Of a DNA stretch of 42,360 bases, positions 6,463-14,099 are shown one piece after another (within the stretch, counting starts at the first letter, position 1; each line of letters starts with the position of its first letter). The notes below the pieces were generated by a model that was given only the letters and a program-made list of their open reading frames with translations, had not been told where the DNA came from and searched no databases. Location of the stretch: the NCBI GenBank assembly GCA_003247185.1, contig QKAV01000166.1, forward strand, positions 1 through 42,360, written 5' to 3'. Made by a program: the position numbers and the translations under genes. Source of the stretch: Crocinitomicaceae bacterium. GTDB lineage: Bacteria > Bacteroidota > Bacteroidia > Flavobacteriales_D > Crocinitomicaceae.

Positions 6463-9423
6463 ATGCAACCAAAAAATCTTATTCTTTCATTCATCTTTCT
6501 AATCATTTCTATTTTATCATTCGGACAAGAAATTGTGCGGGGAGAAGTAAAAGATGATGTAACTGCCGAACCGGTTTATAACGCTACTGTCAAAGTTGAC
6601 GGTGTAGGAAAGGCACGAACAGATTTTGAAGGAGCTTTCACTTTGAGACTGGCACCAGGGACTTATACCCTTACGATTTCTAATCCGACTGAGGGGTATA
6701 TTGATGCGGAACAGTTGATTGAAGTGACCGCAGGTAACGTAACCAATGTCTCTATCCAGATTGGTAAGAGCAAAGCGGTACAAGATTTAACTTCGGTTAA
6801 GGTGGTTGCGAAAAAAAGCGTTGGATCACCAACAACATTGGAAGGATCGGATAAAAGAAGAATGGAGGAAAGTGCTGCTTCTGATGAACTTCCGAAGGAA
6901 ACAATTAAAAATTCAGGTGTAACAAATGCTGCGGATGCGGTACAAATGGTTCCGGCAGCTTCGGTTGAACAAGGAAAAAATGTTTACATCCGTGGGCTTG
7001 GAGACCGATATACAAAAACAATACTTAATGGAATGGATATCCCTGGACTGGATCCGGATAGAAATTCCGTTCAAATGGACATTTTCCCTGCTGTGATGAT
7101 CGATAACATTACAGTTTATAAAACATTTACGCCTAACCTGTCTGCAGATTTTACAGGAGGTTTGGTGAACATTCAGACAAAAGATTTTCCAGGTCGTCAT
7201 ACATTATATGTTAAAGCGGGTCTGGGTTATAATAATAGGGCAAGTTTTAATAGTGATTTCCTTACTTATCAAGGAGGTAAACTTGACTTTTTAGGATTTG
7301 ATGACGGGACAAGAGCTCTTCCGATTAGTCCGACAGCTACAATTCCTCACCCTGCAGAGGGTAATACTGCGACAACAACTTTTACTGGAGCATTTTCTGA
7401 CATCATGTCTAATATGCGTAAAACAGCATTTTTGAATCAAAACTATGCTTTTGCGGAAGGAAATCAGATTAACATTCCACGTAAGAAGGATAGTACTCAA
7501 AATATTACCTACGGATATAATGCGGTAATTAACTACAGAACGAATAATACATTCTATAAGGATGTTGAATACAACGAATTTCAGAGAGATACGGATCTTT
7601 CGGAAACTCAACTTTTCAGAGACCGTACTTCACGAGGTGAGTTAGGAGTACAGGATGTAATGTGGACTGCATTGTTGGGACAATCCATAAAATTCAATAG
7701 AAATAAAATTTCCCTGGTTGCCTTCCGAACACAGAATGGAACTTCTTCATCTGCTATTTTGGATGAGCGTAACTTTAATTCCAATCAGGCAGTTCTTAAA
7801 AAGCATGCACTTCAGTATACACAGCGTTCAGTTACAAACCTGAATCTGTCAGGATTGCATTTCCTTGATAAAGAGAGTAACTGGAAATTGAACTGGACAT
7901 TATCACCTACGGCTTCCCGTATTTCGGATCCGGACATCAGATCAACAGCGCTTGAAGTAGCTGATTATACTGACGCGAATGGTCAACCGGTATATTTATG
8001 GGAAGAGTCGGTAGGAGCTGAAGTCAGAAGAATATTCCGTGACCTTAAAGAATACAATGCGAGTGGAAAGTTTGATTTCAACTATAAATTCCACCAATGG
8101 GATTCATTGGAAAGTAACATATCTTTTGGAGGTAAGGCAACTTACAAGAACAGATCTTTTGACGTAAGTGAGTACGTGTTCAGATTGGATAATATGTCTC
8201 ATGTAGTACCTGATAATCCGGATTTCTTCTTTGATCCTGTGAATATCTGGACAATTGCAAAAGACTCGGGTGTGTATGCGGTTGGACAATTGGAAAAAGC
8301 GAATATCTATCAGGCTAACCAGTTAACTTCAGCTTTTTATGTAATGAATGAACTGCCTATAACAGAAAAATTTGTGATAACTTATGGGGTTAGAGCGGAA
8401 CACAACATCAACCGGTATACCGGACAGGCAAACGATGCGGATTATAATCCGAAAGCATTGCGCTATGAAAATGAAGTTGTGTTGAATAAGCTCAATATTT
8501 TACCTTCTGCAAACTTTATTTATAAGATCAGAAAGGAGGCGGATTCACTGCATGCCGAAAGAAGTACGAATTTCAGATGGGCTTATACACAGACATTGGC
8601 CAGACCTTCATTCCGTGAAATCTCCATTTCTCAGATATATGATCCGATTCAGGGACGACGATACCTTGGAAATATCAATTTGAAACAGACATTAATTCAC
8701 AATGCCGATGTTAGATGGGAGCATTTCTTCGGTAGAACGGAAATTATTTCAGCAAGTGCATTCTATAAGCGTTTTATTAACCCGATAGAAGTAGTGGCAA
8801 ACGTTGCAGCACCAAATGAGTTTAAACCGGTAAATGCCGGAACAGCAAACGTGTATGGAGCGGAGTTTGAGATCAGAAAGGCTGTAGGGTTTAAACAAAA
8901 AGAACATGTTGGTTTATTGTTCGGTTCCAATTTTGCCTACATCATTTCACAGATCGATATGCGTCAGATTCAGACAAAAGTCGGGGATACGGTATACACA
9001 GAAAAGGAAGTTCGTCAGGCGAATGCCCGTGACGGTGAAGTTATCGGAAATTACAGACCAATGTACGGACAGGCACCATGGATCGTTAATGCTTATGTAA
9101 CCTTTAGAAATGATTCTCTGGGTGTAATGTTCAATCTTACATACAACGTACAAGGGAAACGTTTAGCTGTGATAGGTGTTGGTTCTTTACCGGATGTTTA
9201 TGATCAACCATTCCACAGTTTGAACTTTAAAGCAACAAAAACAGTAGGTAAGATTCATGAGGGTGAAAGTGCACCACGATGGGAGATTGGAGTTAGAGGT
9301 CAGAACCTGTTGAATTTTGCCCGCAGACAGTTTTATGAGGCATATAATGCCGATCCTCAAATATTCTCGTACCTGAACCCAGGAATTACGATATCCGGTC
9401 AAATAACCTATACTATTCGATAA
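6463..9423 (+). CDS. TonB-dependent outer-membrane receptor with carboxypeptidase-regulatory domain
   Basis: The 986-residue protein has a signal peptide (about 1-21), a CarboxypepD-regulatory-like beta-sandwich (about 24-105, IVRGEVKDDVTAEPV...), a plug domain (about 140-255) with YIRGLGDRYTKTILNG and DFTGGLVNIQTKDFP, and a C-terminal 22-strand-type barrel with alternating aromatic strands to the end. It imports a bound substrate across the outer membrane using TonB/ExbBD energy. It is not of the usual SusC type and has no SusD partner; the beta-helix lipoprotein just upstream takes that place. Expression probably comes from read-through of the terminator at 6417. Substrate is unknown; phosphate or organophosphate is suggested by the PhoB-like genes and Na+/Pi transporter around it. 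Confidence 0.9.
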   Translation: MQPKNLILSFIFLIISILSFGQEIVRGEVKDDVTAEPVYNATVKVDGVGKARTDFEGAFTLRLAPGTYTLTISNPTEGYIDAEQLIEVTAGNVTNVSIQIGKSKAVQDLTSVKVVAKKSVGSPTTLEGSDKRRMEESAASDELPKETIKNSGVTNAADAVQMVPAASVEQGKNVYIRGLGDRYTKTILNGMDIPGLDPDRNSVQMDIFPAVMIDNITVYKTFTPNLSADFTGGLVNIQTKDFPGRHTLYVKAGLGYNNRASFNSDFLTYQGGKLDFLGFDDGTRALPISPTATIPHPAEGNTATTTFTGAFSDIMSNMRKTAFLNQNYAFAEGNQINIPRKKDSTQNITYGYNAVINYRTNNTFYKDVEYNEFQRDTDLSETQLFRDRTSRGELGVQDVMWTALLGQSIKFNRNKISLVAFRTQNGTSSSAILDERNFNSNQAVLKKHALQYTQRSVTNLNLSGLHFLDKESNWKLNWTLSPTASRISDPDIRSTALEVADYTDANGQPVYLWEESVGAEVRRIFRDLKEYNASGKFDFNYKFHQWDSLESNISFGGKATYKNRSFDVSEYVFRLDNMSHVVPDNPDFFFDPVNIWTIAKDSGVYAVGQLEKANIYQANQLTSAFYVMNELPITEKFVITYGVRAEHNINRYTGQANDADYNPKALRYENEVVLNKLNILPSANFIYKIRKEADSLHAERSTNFRWAYTQTLARPSFREISISQIYDPIQGRRYLGNINLKQTLIHNADVRWEHFFGRTEIISASAFYKRFINPIEVVANVAAPNEFKPVNAGTANVYGAEFEIRKAVGFKQKEHVGLLFGSNFAYIISQIDMRQIQTKVGDTVYTEKEVRQANARDGEVIGNYRPMYGQAPWIVNAYVTFRNDSLGVMFNLTYNVQGKRLAVIGVGSLPDVYDQPFHSLNFKATKTVGKIHEGESAPRWEIGVRGQNLLNFARRQFYEAYNADPQIFSYLNPGITISGQITYTIR

Positions 9424-9442
9424 TAATTTAATGTTTGGAACG

Positions 9443-9474
9443 AAAAGCCCGAAATATAAATTTCGGGCTTTTTC
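9443..9474. terminator. bidirectional terminator
   Basis: AAAAGCCCGAAA (9443-9454) pairs with TTTCGGGCTTTT (9461-9472). A and T runs on the two sides let it serve both the receptor gene and the convergent regulator gene at 9476. Confidence 0.9.
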
Positions 9475-9475
9475 A

Positions 9476-10180
9476 TTATTTGGATTTTTTCTTCTTGCTT
9501 TTGGGCTGTTTGAATTTATATCCGACTCCCTTCACTGTCTTGATGTAATCATCGCCGATCTTCTCTCTTAGTTTTCTAATGTGAACATCGATCGTACGAT
9601 CACCTACAACAACACCATCTCCCCAAACTTTCTCAAGAATCACTTCCCGATCGAAAACTTTTTCCGGCTTTGAAGATAAAAGTGCCAATAATTCAAATTC
9701 TTTTCTGGGGAAATGAATCTGCTCCCCGTCTTTGATCACGACATAACGATCCCGGTCTATGATTAACCCGGATTCTACGTCTTCAGGTATTTCAAACTGA
9801 TCGTTCGACATTGCACCACGTCTCAACATTGCTTTTAATTTGGAGATCAATACACGTGGTTTAATAGGTTTGGCTATGTAGTCATCTGCCCCGGCTTCCA
9901 GACCTGCAATTTGACTGTAGTCTTCATTTCGGGCAGATAAAAAGCAGATGAACAAATTCTTTGTGCTTTCATCAGCTCTGAGTTGTTCACAGACTTCAAC
10001 ACCATCCATTTCCGGCATCATAACATCTAATAAAATGATATCCGGCAAATGCTTCTTTGCTAATTCAATGCCCTTAGCACCGTTATTGGCGGATAGAACA
10101 TTGTATCCTTCCTTTACGAGGTTGTATTCTAGAAGATCTCGAATATCATCTTCGTCGTCGATTAAGAGAATTGTATGCAT
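9476..10180 (-). CDS. PhoB-like OmpR-family response regulator (copy 2)
   Basis: The 234-residue protein has a receiver domain (IDDEDD pocket, phospho-acceptor Asp52 in LLDVMMPEMDG, YIAKPIK with the conserved Lys) and a winged-helix output domain (GDRTIDVHIRKLREKIG, KTVKGVGYKF). A lysine-rich tail (KSKKKKSK) ends the protein. It is strikingly similar to the regulator at 4118, including EDYSQIAGLEAGADDYI, so the pair arose by duplication. There is no kinase next to it; it may share the PhoR-like kinase at 3072 or use a distant one. The gene is divergent from the Na+/Pi transporter gene. Confidence 0.9.
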   Translation of the reverse strand: MHTILLIDDEDDIRDLLEYNLVKEGYNVLSANNGAKGIELAKKHLPDIILLDVMMPEMDGVEVCEQLRADESTKNLFICFLSARNEDYSQIAGLEAGADDYIAKPIKPRVLISKLKAMLRRGAMSNDQFEIPEDVESGLIIDRDRYVVIKDGEQIHFPRKEFELLALLSSKPEKVFDREVILEKVWGDGVVVGDRTIDVHIRKLREKIGDDYIKTVKGVGYKFKQPKSKKKKSK

Positions 10181-10208
10181 AACATGAATTTAACCTATAT
10201 CTAACAAA

Positions 10209-10216
10209 CAAATGTA
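10209..10216 (-). promoter_or_regulatory. -7 box (TACATTTG) of regulator copy 2
   Basis: Minus-strand TACATTTG is a full match to TAnnTTTG, 29 nt before the ATG at 10180. Confidence 0.55.
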
Positions 10217-10283
10217 TAGATATTCAACTAATATAGGATTCTTAATTTTTTAAAATAGACGAAATGATTGCATGCTTTGGATG

Positions 10284-10306
10284 CTAAACGTGTTTAGTAC
10301 AGTTTA
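10284..10306. promoter_or_regulatory. candidate operator between regulator copy 2 and Na+/Pi transporter
   Basis: The inverted repeat CTAAAC-GT-GTTTAG (10284-10297) continues as TACAGTTTA. It aligns with 4952-4973 in the other divergent spacer. It lies about 70 bp upstream of the promoter box of regulator copy 2. A regulator binding site is inference. Confidence 0.4.
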
Positions 10307-10411
10307 TATGGGCTAAATAGGGGAGACAATATTCCTGTAATTATTGGAGTCTAATTATATGCATGCCTAAATTAAAATCTCATCTGCCTTGGATTTTCAG
10401 CTGTCAAGCTA

Positions 10412-10419
10412 TACATTTG
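10412..10419 (+). promoter_or_regulatory. promoter (TTG-20 bp-TACATTTG) upstream of the hairpin at 10451
   Basis: TACATTTG fully matches the -7 element. A TTG at 10389-10391 stands 20 bp before it, close to the -33 spacing known for Bacteroidota. Transcription would start near 10424 and run into the hairpin at 10451. Confidence 0.5.
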
Positions 10420-10450
10420 TGCCGTAGTAGTAGGTTAGGTTGATTAGTGT

Positions 10451-10490
10451 ACAAGAGCCGGAGACGCCCGTTTCCGGCTCTTGTTATTTG
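10451..10490 (+). terminator. terminator-like hairpin ending a short leader or small RNA
   Basis: A perfect 12-bp stem, ACAAGAGCCGGA (10451-10462) / TCCGGCTCTTGT (10473-10484), has a 10-nt loop and is followed by TATTTG. The T tract is weak, so it may be a stable RNA structure or attenuator instead of a full terminator. Confidence 0.5.
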
Positions 10491-10549
10491 ACAATATTAA
10501 GTTTGTGTAAATTCAGGAGTTCAACCTGATAAACTTTGATTCCTTCCAT

Positions 10550-10557
10550 TACTTTTG
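10550..10557 (+). promoter_or_regulatory. -7 box (TACTTTTG) of the Na+/Pi transporter gene
   Basis: TACTTTTG fully matches TAnnTTTG. It overlaps the TTG codon at 10555, an argument for starting the protein at the ATG at 10573. No -33 TTG is seen at the usual distance. Confidence 0.5.
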
Positions 10558-10572
10558 CTGAAAAGCTTACGA

Positions 10573-12663
10573 ATGGCAAGAATAATTGCTCTCTTTTCTC
10601 TCCTTTTTCTGGTTAGTTGGAATCTTAATGCAACAACTGTTGAAAATATTCACTCTTCGGTCGATGTAGATGAAGCTACAATTACCTGGAACATTGATTA
10701 TTCGGATATTCCAACCGACGAGAGACTGGTCATCAGGTACCTGCCTGCTAATCTTACAAAATTGGCGATATCTCCAAACTGGAAATATACGGATCTGATA
10801 GACGGAAATAAGACATCGTTCACGATTAAAGGTCTGGAGGTTAATGAAAAATATAGTTTCGCTATAGGTGTTGTTCCTGCTGATTTTAAAGGGAAGAACT
10901 ATAAAGATGAAGTAATCACCTGGTCGAAATCAAAATCGTTCAATACGGAGCGAGGCTGGTCTTTTGGAAAGGGGTTAATCATGCGGATTTTAATGTTGCT
11001 GGGGTCACTTGCTTTGTTCATATATGGTATGAAGGTTATGAGCGAGGGGATCCAAAAAGCTGCTGGTCAGAAATTGCGTGAGATCCTGGGAGCGATAACA
11101 AAAAACAGACTTAAGGGGATCTTTACCGGATTCATTACAACGGCAATCATTCAATCTTCGTCTGCAACAACTGTGATGATCGTGAGTTTCGTAAATGCGG
11201 GGTTGCTTTCACTGAAACAGAGTTTGGGAGTGATTATGGGAGCCAATATTGGTACCACAGTAACTGCCTGGATTGTTGCTTTTCTTGGATTCTCCGTTTC
11301 AATGTCGGATTATGCATTACCACTTTTTCTGGTTGCCATAATTTTACTTTTCTCCAATAAAAGTACCTCAAGATCATGGGGTGAAATGCTTGCCGGATTT
11401 GCAATTTTGTTTCTTGGACTGGAATTACTGAAATCCGGCGTGCCTGATGTTAAGGGAAGTGTTGATTCATTGGCGTTTTTACAGTCTCTTACGGGGCATG
11501 GTATTTTTTCTGTGATGATCTTCGTGCTGATTGGTACTTTGGTTACGATTATCGTTCAGTCATCTTCCGCTGCAATGGCAGTGACAATTCTTCTGTGTGA
11601 AAGAGGAGTGATTCCTTTTGAAATGGCGGCAGGAATGGTCTTGGGGGAAAATATAGGTACAACAATTACAGCGAATCTGGCTGCAATAGTGGGGAATGTT
11701 CATGCAAAACGTGCTGCAAGAGCTCACTTCCTTTTCAATGTATTCGGAGTTTTCTGGATGGTACTCGTATTTCCGTTTTTCCTGCAGTTGATTGATTATT
11801 TGGTATCTCTCGAAATGGCTAGTCCTATGGTATCACAGGAGAGCCGACCAATTGCCCTGGCTTTGTTCCATACCATCTTTAACATCTTAAACGTGTTAAT
11901 CCTTGTTTGGTTTACGCCATTAATGGCCAAGTTGGTGATCAAGATGGTTCCAACGAAGTCGTCTTCGGATGAAGATTTTCACCTGGATTACATTTCTGCT
12001 GGAATATTGGTTACGCCGGAATTATTCCTGCTTGAAGCACAAAAGGAACTGGCAAAATTCGGTAAGATTACTTCGAAAATGTCCAAATTCGTTCAGAGTT
12101 TGTTGTTTGAGCAGGATAAGAAAGAAAAGAAACGTCTCTACGAACGGATTAGTAAATACGAAGAAATTACCGATAGAGTTGAATTGGAAATTTCGAGTTA
12201 TTTAAGTGACTGCGCAGAGCATGACCTCTCTCACGAATCAACGTTAAAAGTTAGAGGTATGCTTGCAATTACGAGTGAGCTGGAACGTATCGGGGATATT
12301 TTCTATCACATGTCACTCACTATAAAGCGTAGAGAAGAGGAGAAAATCTGGTTTACTCCTGAACAACGAGACAATGTGAAAATGATGTTGAGTGCAGTGG
12401 ATTCCGCATTTGAGGAAATGGTGAAAAATCTCCGAAAAGAAGTAAAAGAGATAGATATCACTGCAGCAATGAATAAAGAACATGAACTGAATAGATTGAG
12501 AGACCGTTTCAGAGCTGAACATTTGTCGAGTATTGAACAGCAGGAATTCAATGTGAAGAGCGGGATTATTTATACGGACCTGATCTATTCATGTGAAAAA
12601 GTCGGTGATCACATCATTAGCGTCTCTGAGGCACTTCTTGGCAAAAACATCATTGGAGAATAA
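10573..12663 (+). CDS. Na+/Pi cotransporter (PNaS/NptA family) with N-terminal extracytoplasmic domain and PhoU-like tail
   Basis: From the ATG at 10573 the protein has 696 residues. A signal/anchor segment (1-20) is followed by an extracytoplasmic domain of about 110 residues resembling fibronectin type III (TITWNIDYS...TSFTIKGLEVNEKYSFAI). The membrane part has the two inverted-repeat signatures of the family: QSSSATT (194-200) with GANIGTT (223-229), and QSSSAAM (329-335) with GENIGTT (358-364). The last 200 residues are helical and PhoU-like. It takes up phosphate, or balances it, with sodium. Neighbouring PhoB-like genes support phosphate. A TTG six codons upstream would lie in the promoter box. 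Confidence 0.9.
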   Translation: MARIIALFSLLFLVSWNLNATTVENIHSSVDVDEATITWNIDYSDIPTDERLVIRYLPANLTKLAISPNWKYTDLIDGNKTSFTIKGLEVNEKYSFAIGVVPADFKGKNYKDEVITWSKSKSFNTERGWSFGKGLIMRILMLLGSLALFIYGMKVMSEGIQKAAGQKLREILGAITKNRLKGIFTGFITTAIIQSSSATTVMIVSFVNAGLLSLKQSLGVIMGANIGTTVTAWIVAFLGFSVSMSDYALPLFLVAIILLFSNKSTSRSWGEMLAGFAILFLGLELLKSGVPDVKGSVDSLAFLQSLTGHGIFSVMIFVLIGTLVTIIVQSSSAAMAVTILLCERGVIPFEMAAGMVLGENIGTTITANLAAIVGNVHAKRAARAHFLFNVFGVFWMVLVFPFFLQLIDYLVSLEMASPMVSQESRPIALALFHTIFNILNVLILVWFTPLMAKLVIKMVPTKSSSDEDFHLDYISAGILVTPELFLLEAQKELAKFGKITSKMSKFVQSLLFEQDKKEKKRLYERISKYEEITDRVELEISSYLSDCAEHDLSHESTLKVRGMLAITSELERIGDIFYHMSLTIKRREEEKIWFTPEQRDNVKMMLSAVDSAFEEMVKNLRKEVKEIDITAAMNKEHELNRLRDRFRAEHLSSIEQQEFNVKSGIIYTDLIYSCEKVGDHIISVSEALLGKNIIGE

Positions 12664-12704
12664 GTCCTGAAAACTTATTATCTTGTGTCCCAATTGAAAG
12701 ACAC

Positions 12705-13391
12705 ATGGAAGTAAAGATCTTACTGGTTGAAGACGATACGAGTTTGGGGTTTGTGATATCTGATCAACTTCGCTCGGATGGTTATCACGTTACTTTGTGC
12801 ACGGATGGAGCGGAAGCCTTTCAACGGTTTAATCAGGATAAGTTTCATCTCTGTATTTTTGATGTCATGATGCCAAAAAAGGACGGGTTTACTTTAGCAA
12901 AGGACATTCGTCAACTGGATCATCAAATACCAATTTTATTCCTTACAGCCAAAGGAAACGATGAAGATAAGGTAGAAGGATTCAGATCCGGAGGAGATGA
13001 CTATCTGACAAAACCTTTTAATTCGGAAGAGCTGCAGTTAAGAGTTGCGGCCTTGTTACGAAGAGTGAATATCACTTCCGAAGAAGAAAACAATGACGTT
13101 GTTAAGATTGGTAAATATTCGTTCGATACAATTAACTACCTCTTGAAACATTCGAAATTTGAGAAGGTGCTTACCAAGAAGGAAGCGATGGTTCTCAAAT
13201 TATTGAGTAAAAATCTCAATGAAGTGGTAACAAGAGAATTGATTCTGAATGCGGTATGGGGTCAGGACGATTATTTCGTGGGGCGGAGTCTGGATGTTTT
13301 TATCACAAAATTGAGAAAGTACTTTAAGGAAGACCCGAAAATCCAGATTATTAATGTGCATGGTATCGGTTTTAAATTGACGGATAAGTAA
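12705..13391 (+). CDS. RprY-like OmpR-family response regulator (orphan)
   Basis: The 228-residue protein has a receiver domain (LVEDD, phospho-acceptor Asp53 in CIFDVMMPKKDGFTLA, LTAK, YLTKPF) and a winged-helix domain (AVWGQDDYFVGRSLDVFITKL). The receiver resembles RprY of Bacteroides rather than the two PhoB-like proteins nearby. No RprX-like kinase is present in the window, so it is an orphan locally. It starts 41 bp after the Na+/Pi transporter and no terminator separates them, so cotranscription is likely. The tsaB promoter box begins 20 bp after its stop codon. Confidence 0.88.
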   Translation: MEVKILLVEDDTSLGFVISDQLRSDGYHVTLCTDGAEAFQRFNQDKFHLCIFDVMMPKKDGFTLAKDIRQLDHQIPILFLTAKGNDEDKVEGFRSGGDDYLTKPFNSEELQLRVAALLRRVNITSEEENNDVVKIGKYSFDTINYLLKHSKFEKVLTKKEAMVLKLLSKNLNEVVTRELILNAVWGQDDYFVGRSLDVFITKLRKYFKEDPKIQIINVHGIGFKLTDK

Positions 13392-13411
13392 GGACATTCT
13401 GCTGATTGCAG

Positions 13412-13419
13412 TACATTTG
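13412..13419 (+). promoter_or_regulatory. -7 box (TACATTTG) four bases before the tsaB start
   Basis: TACATTTG fully matches TAnnTTTG. Only TACT separates it from the ATG at 13424, so the transcript would begin at or next to the start codon. Confidence 0.5.
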
Positions 13420-13423
13420 TACT

Positions 13424-14098
13424 ATGGCAATTATCCTTCACATTGAGACGGCAACAAAAGTATGTTCTGTGGCGATCTCCAGAGACGGGGAACTACTGGG
13501 GTATAAAGAAAATGAAGGACTCGATTTCTCTCATGGAGAAGAATTAACCAACTATATAGATGAAGTAGTTCGTCATTCTGAATTGCAATTCAGTGACTTG
13601 AATGCTGTATCTATTTCATCTGGCCCGGGTTCATACACAGGGCTGCGGATTGGAGCAGCAACGGCGAAAGGTTTGTGTTTTGCCTTGAATATTCCCCTGA
13701 TCGCAATCGATTCTCTGACGGCACTGGCAAGTTTGGCGAAAGATAAGTTTCCCGGATATAATATCGCTCCCGTAATTGATGCAAGAAGAATGGAGGTTTA
13801 CAATCAGATCTTTGATCAGAATATGAAACCACTCAAACCAATCTCTGCAGACATTATTGATGAGAAATCCTATGAAGAATATGAGCCATTTGTGATTTTG
13901 GGTGATGGTATGGAGAAGCTTCAATCTATCTGGGAAGGCCGGGATATTTTGTTTGAGGACAAGATCGTTTCTTCTGCGCGGGGTCAGGTTGATCTTGCCT
14001 TTGAAGCATTTAAACAATCTGATTTTGTAGATACCGCTTATTGGGAACCCTTCTACTTGAAGGATTTTGTTGCCGGTGTAAAGAAAAAGGTAAGCTGA
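13424..14098 (+). CDS. tsaB: tRNA threonylcarbamoyladenosine biosynthesis protein TsaB
   Basis: The 224-residue protein belongs to the ASKHA fold and is the TsaD partner required for t6A37 modification of ANN-decoding tRNAs. The N-terminus ILHIETATKVCSVAIS and the SSGPGSYTGLRIGAATAKGL segment are diagnostic. The C-terminal half is short and diverged, as is normal for TsaB. A longer frame from TTG 13406 would run through the promoter box, so the ATG at 13424 is chosen. It is followed after 1 bp by the aroF/Q gene, giving a tight operon of translation and aromatic biosynthesis genes. Confidence 0.95.
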   Translation: MAIILHIETATKVCSVAISRDGELLGYKENEGLDFSHGEELTNYIDEVVRHSELQFSDLNAVSISSGPGSYTGLRIGAATAKGLCFALNIPLIAIDSLTALASLAKDKFPGYNIAPVIDARRMEVYNQIFDQNMKPLKPISADIIDEKSYEEYEPFVILGDGMEKLQSIWEGRDILFEDKIVSSARGQVDLAFEAFKQSDFVDTAYWEPFYLKDFVAGVKKKVS

Positions 14099-14099
14099 T

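Larger units (their letters stand above)
10181..10572. other. divergent regulatory spacer, no protein gene
   Basis: This 392-bp spacer holds promoter boxes for both neighbours, an inverted repeat with similarity to the spacer at 4951, and a TACATTTG box followed by a strong hairpin that may define a short leader or small RNA. No coding frame is credible. Confidence 0.65.
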
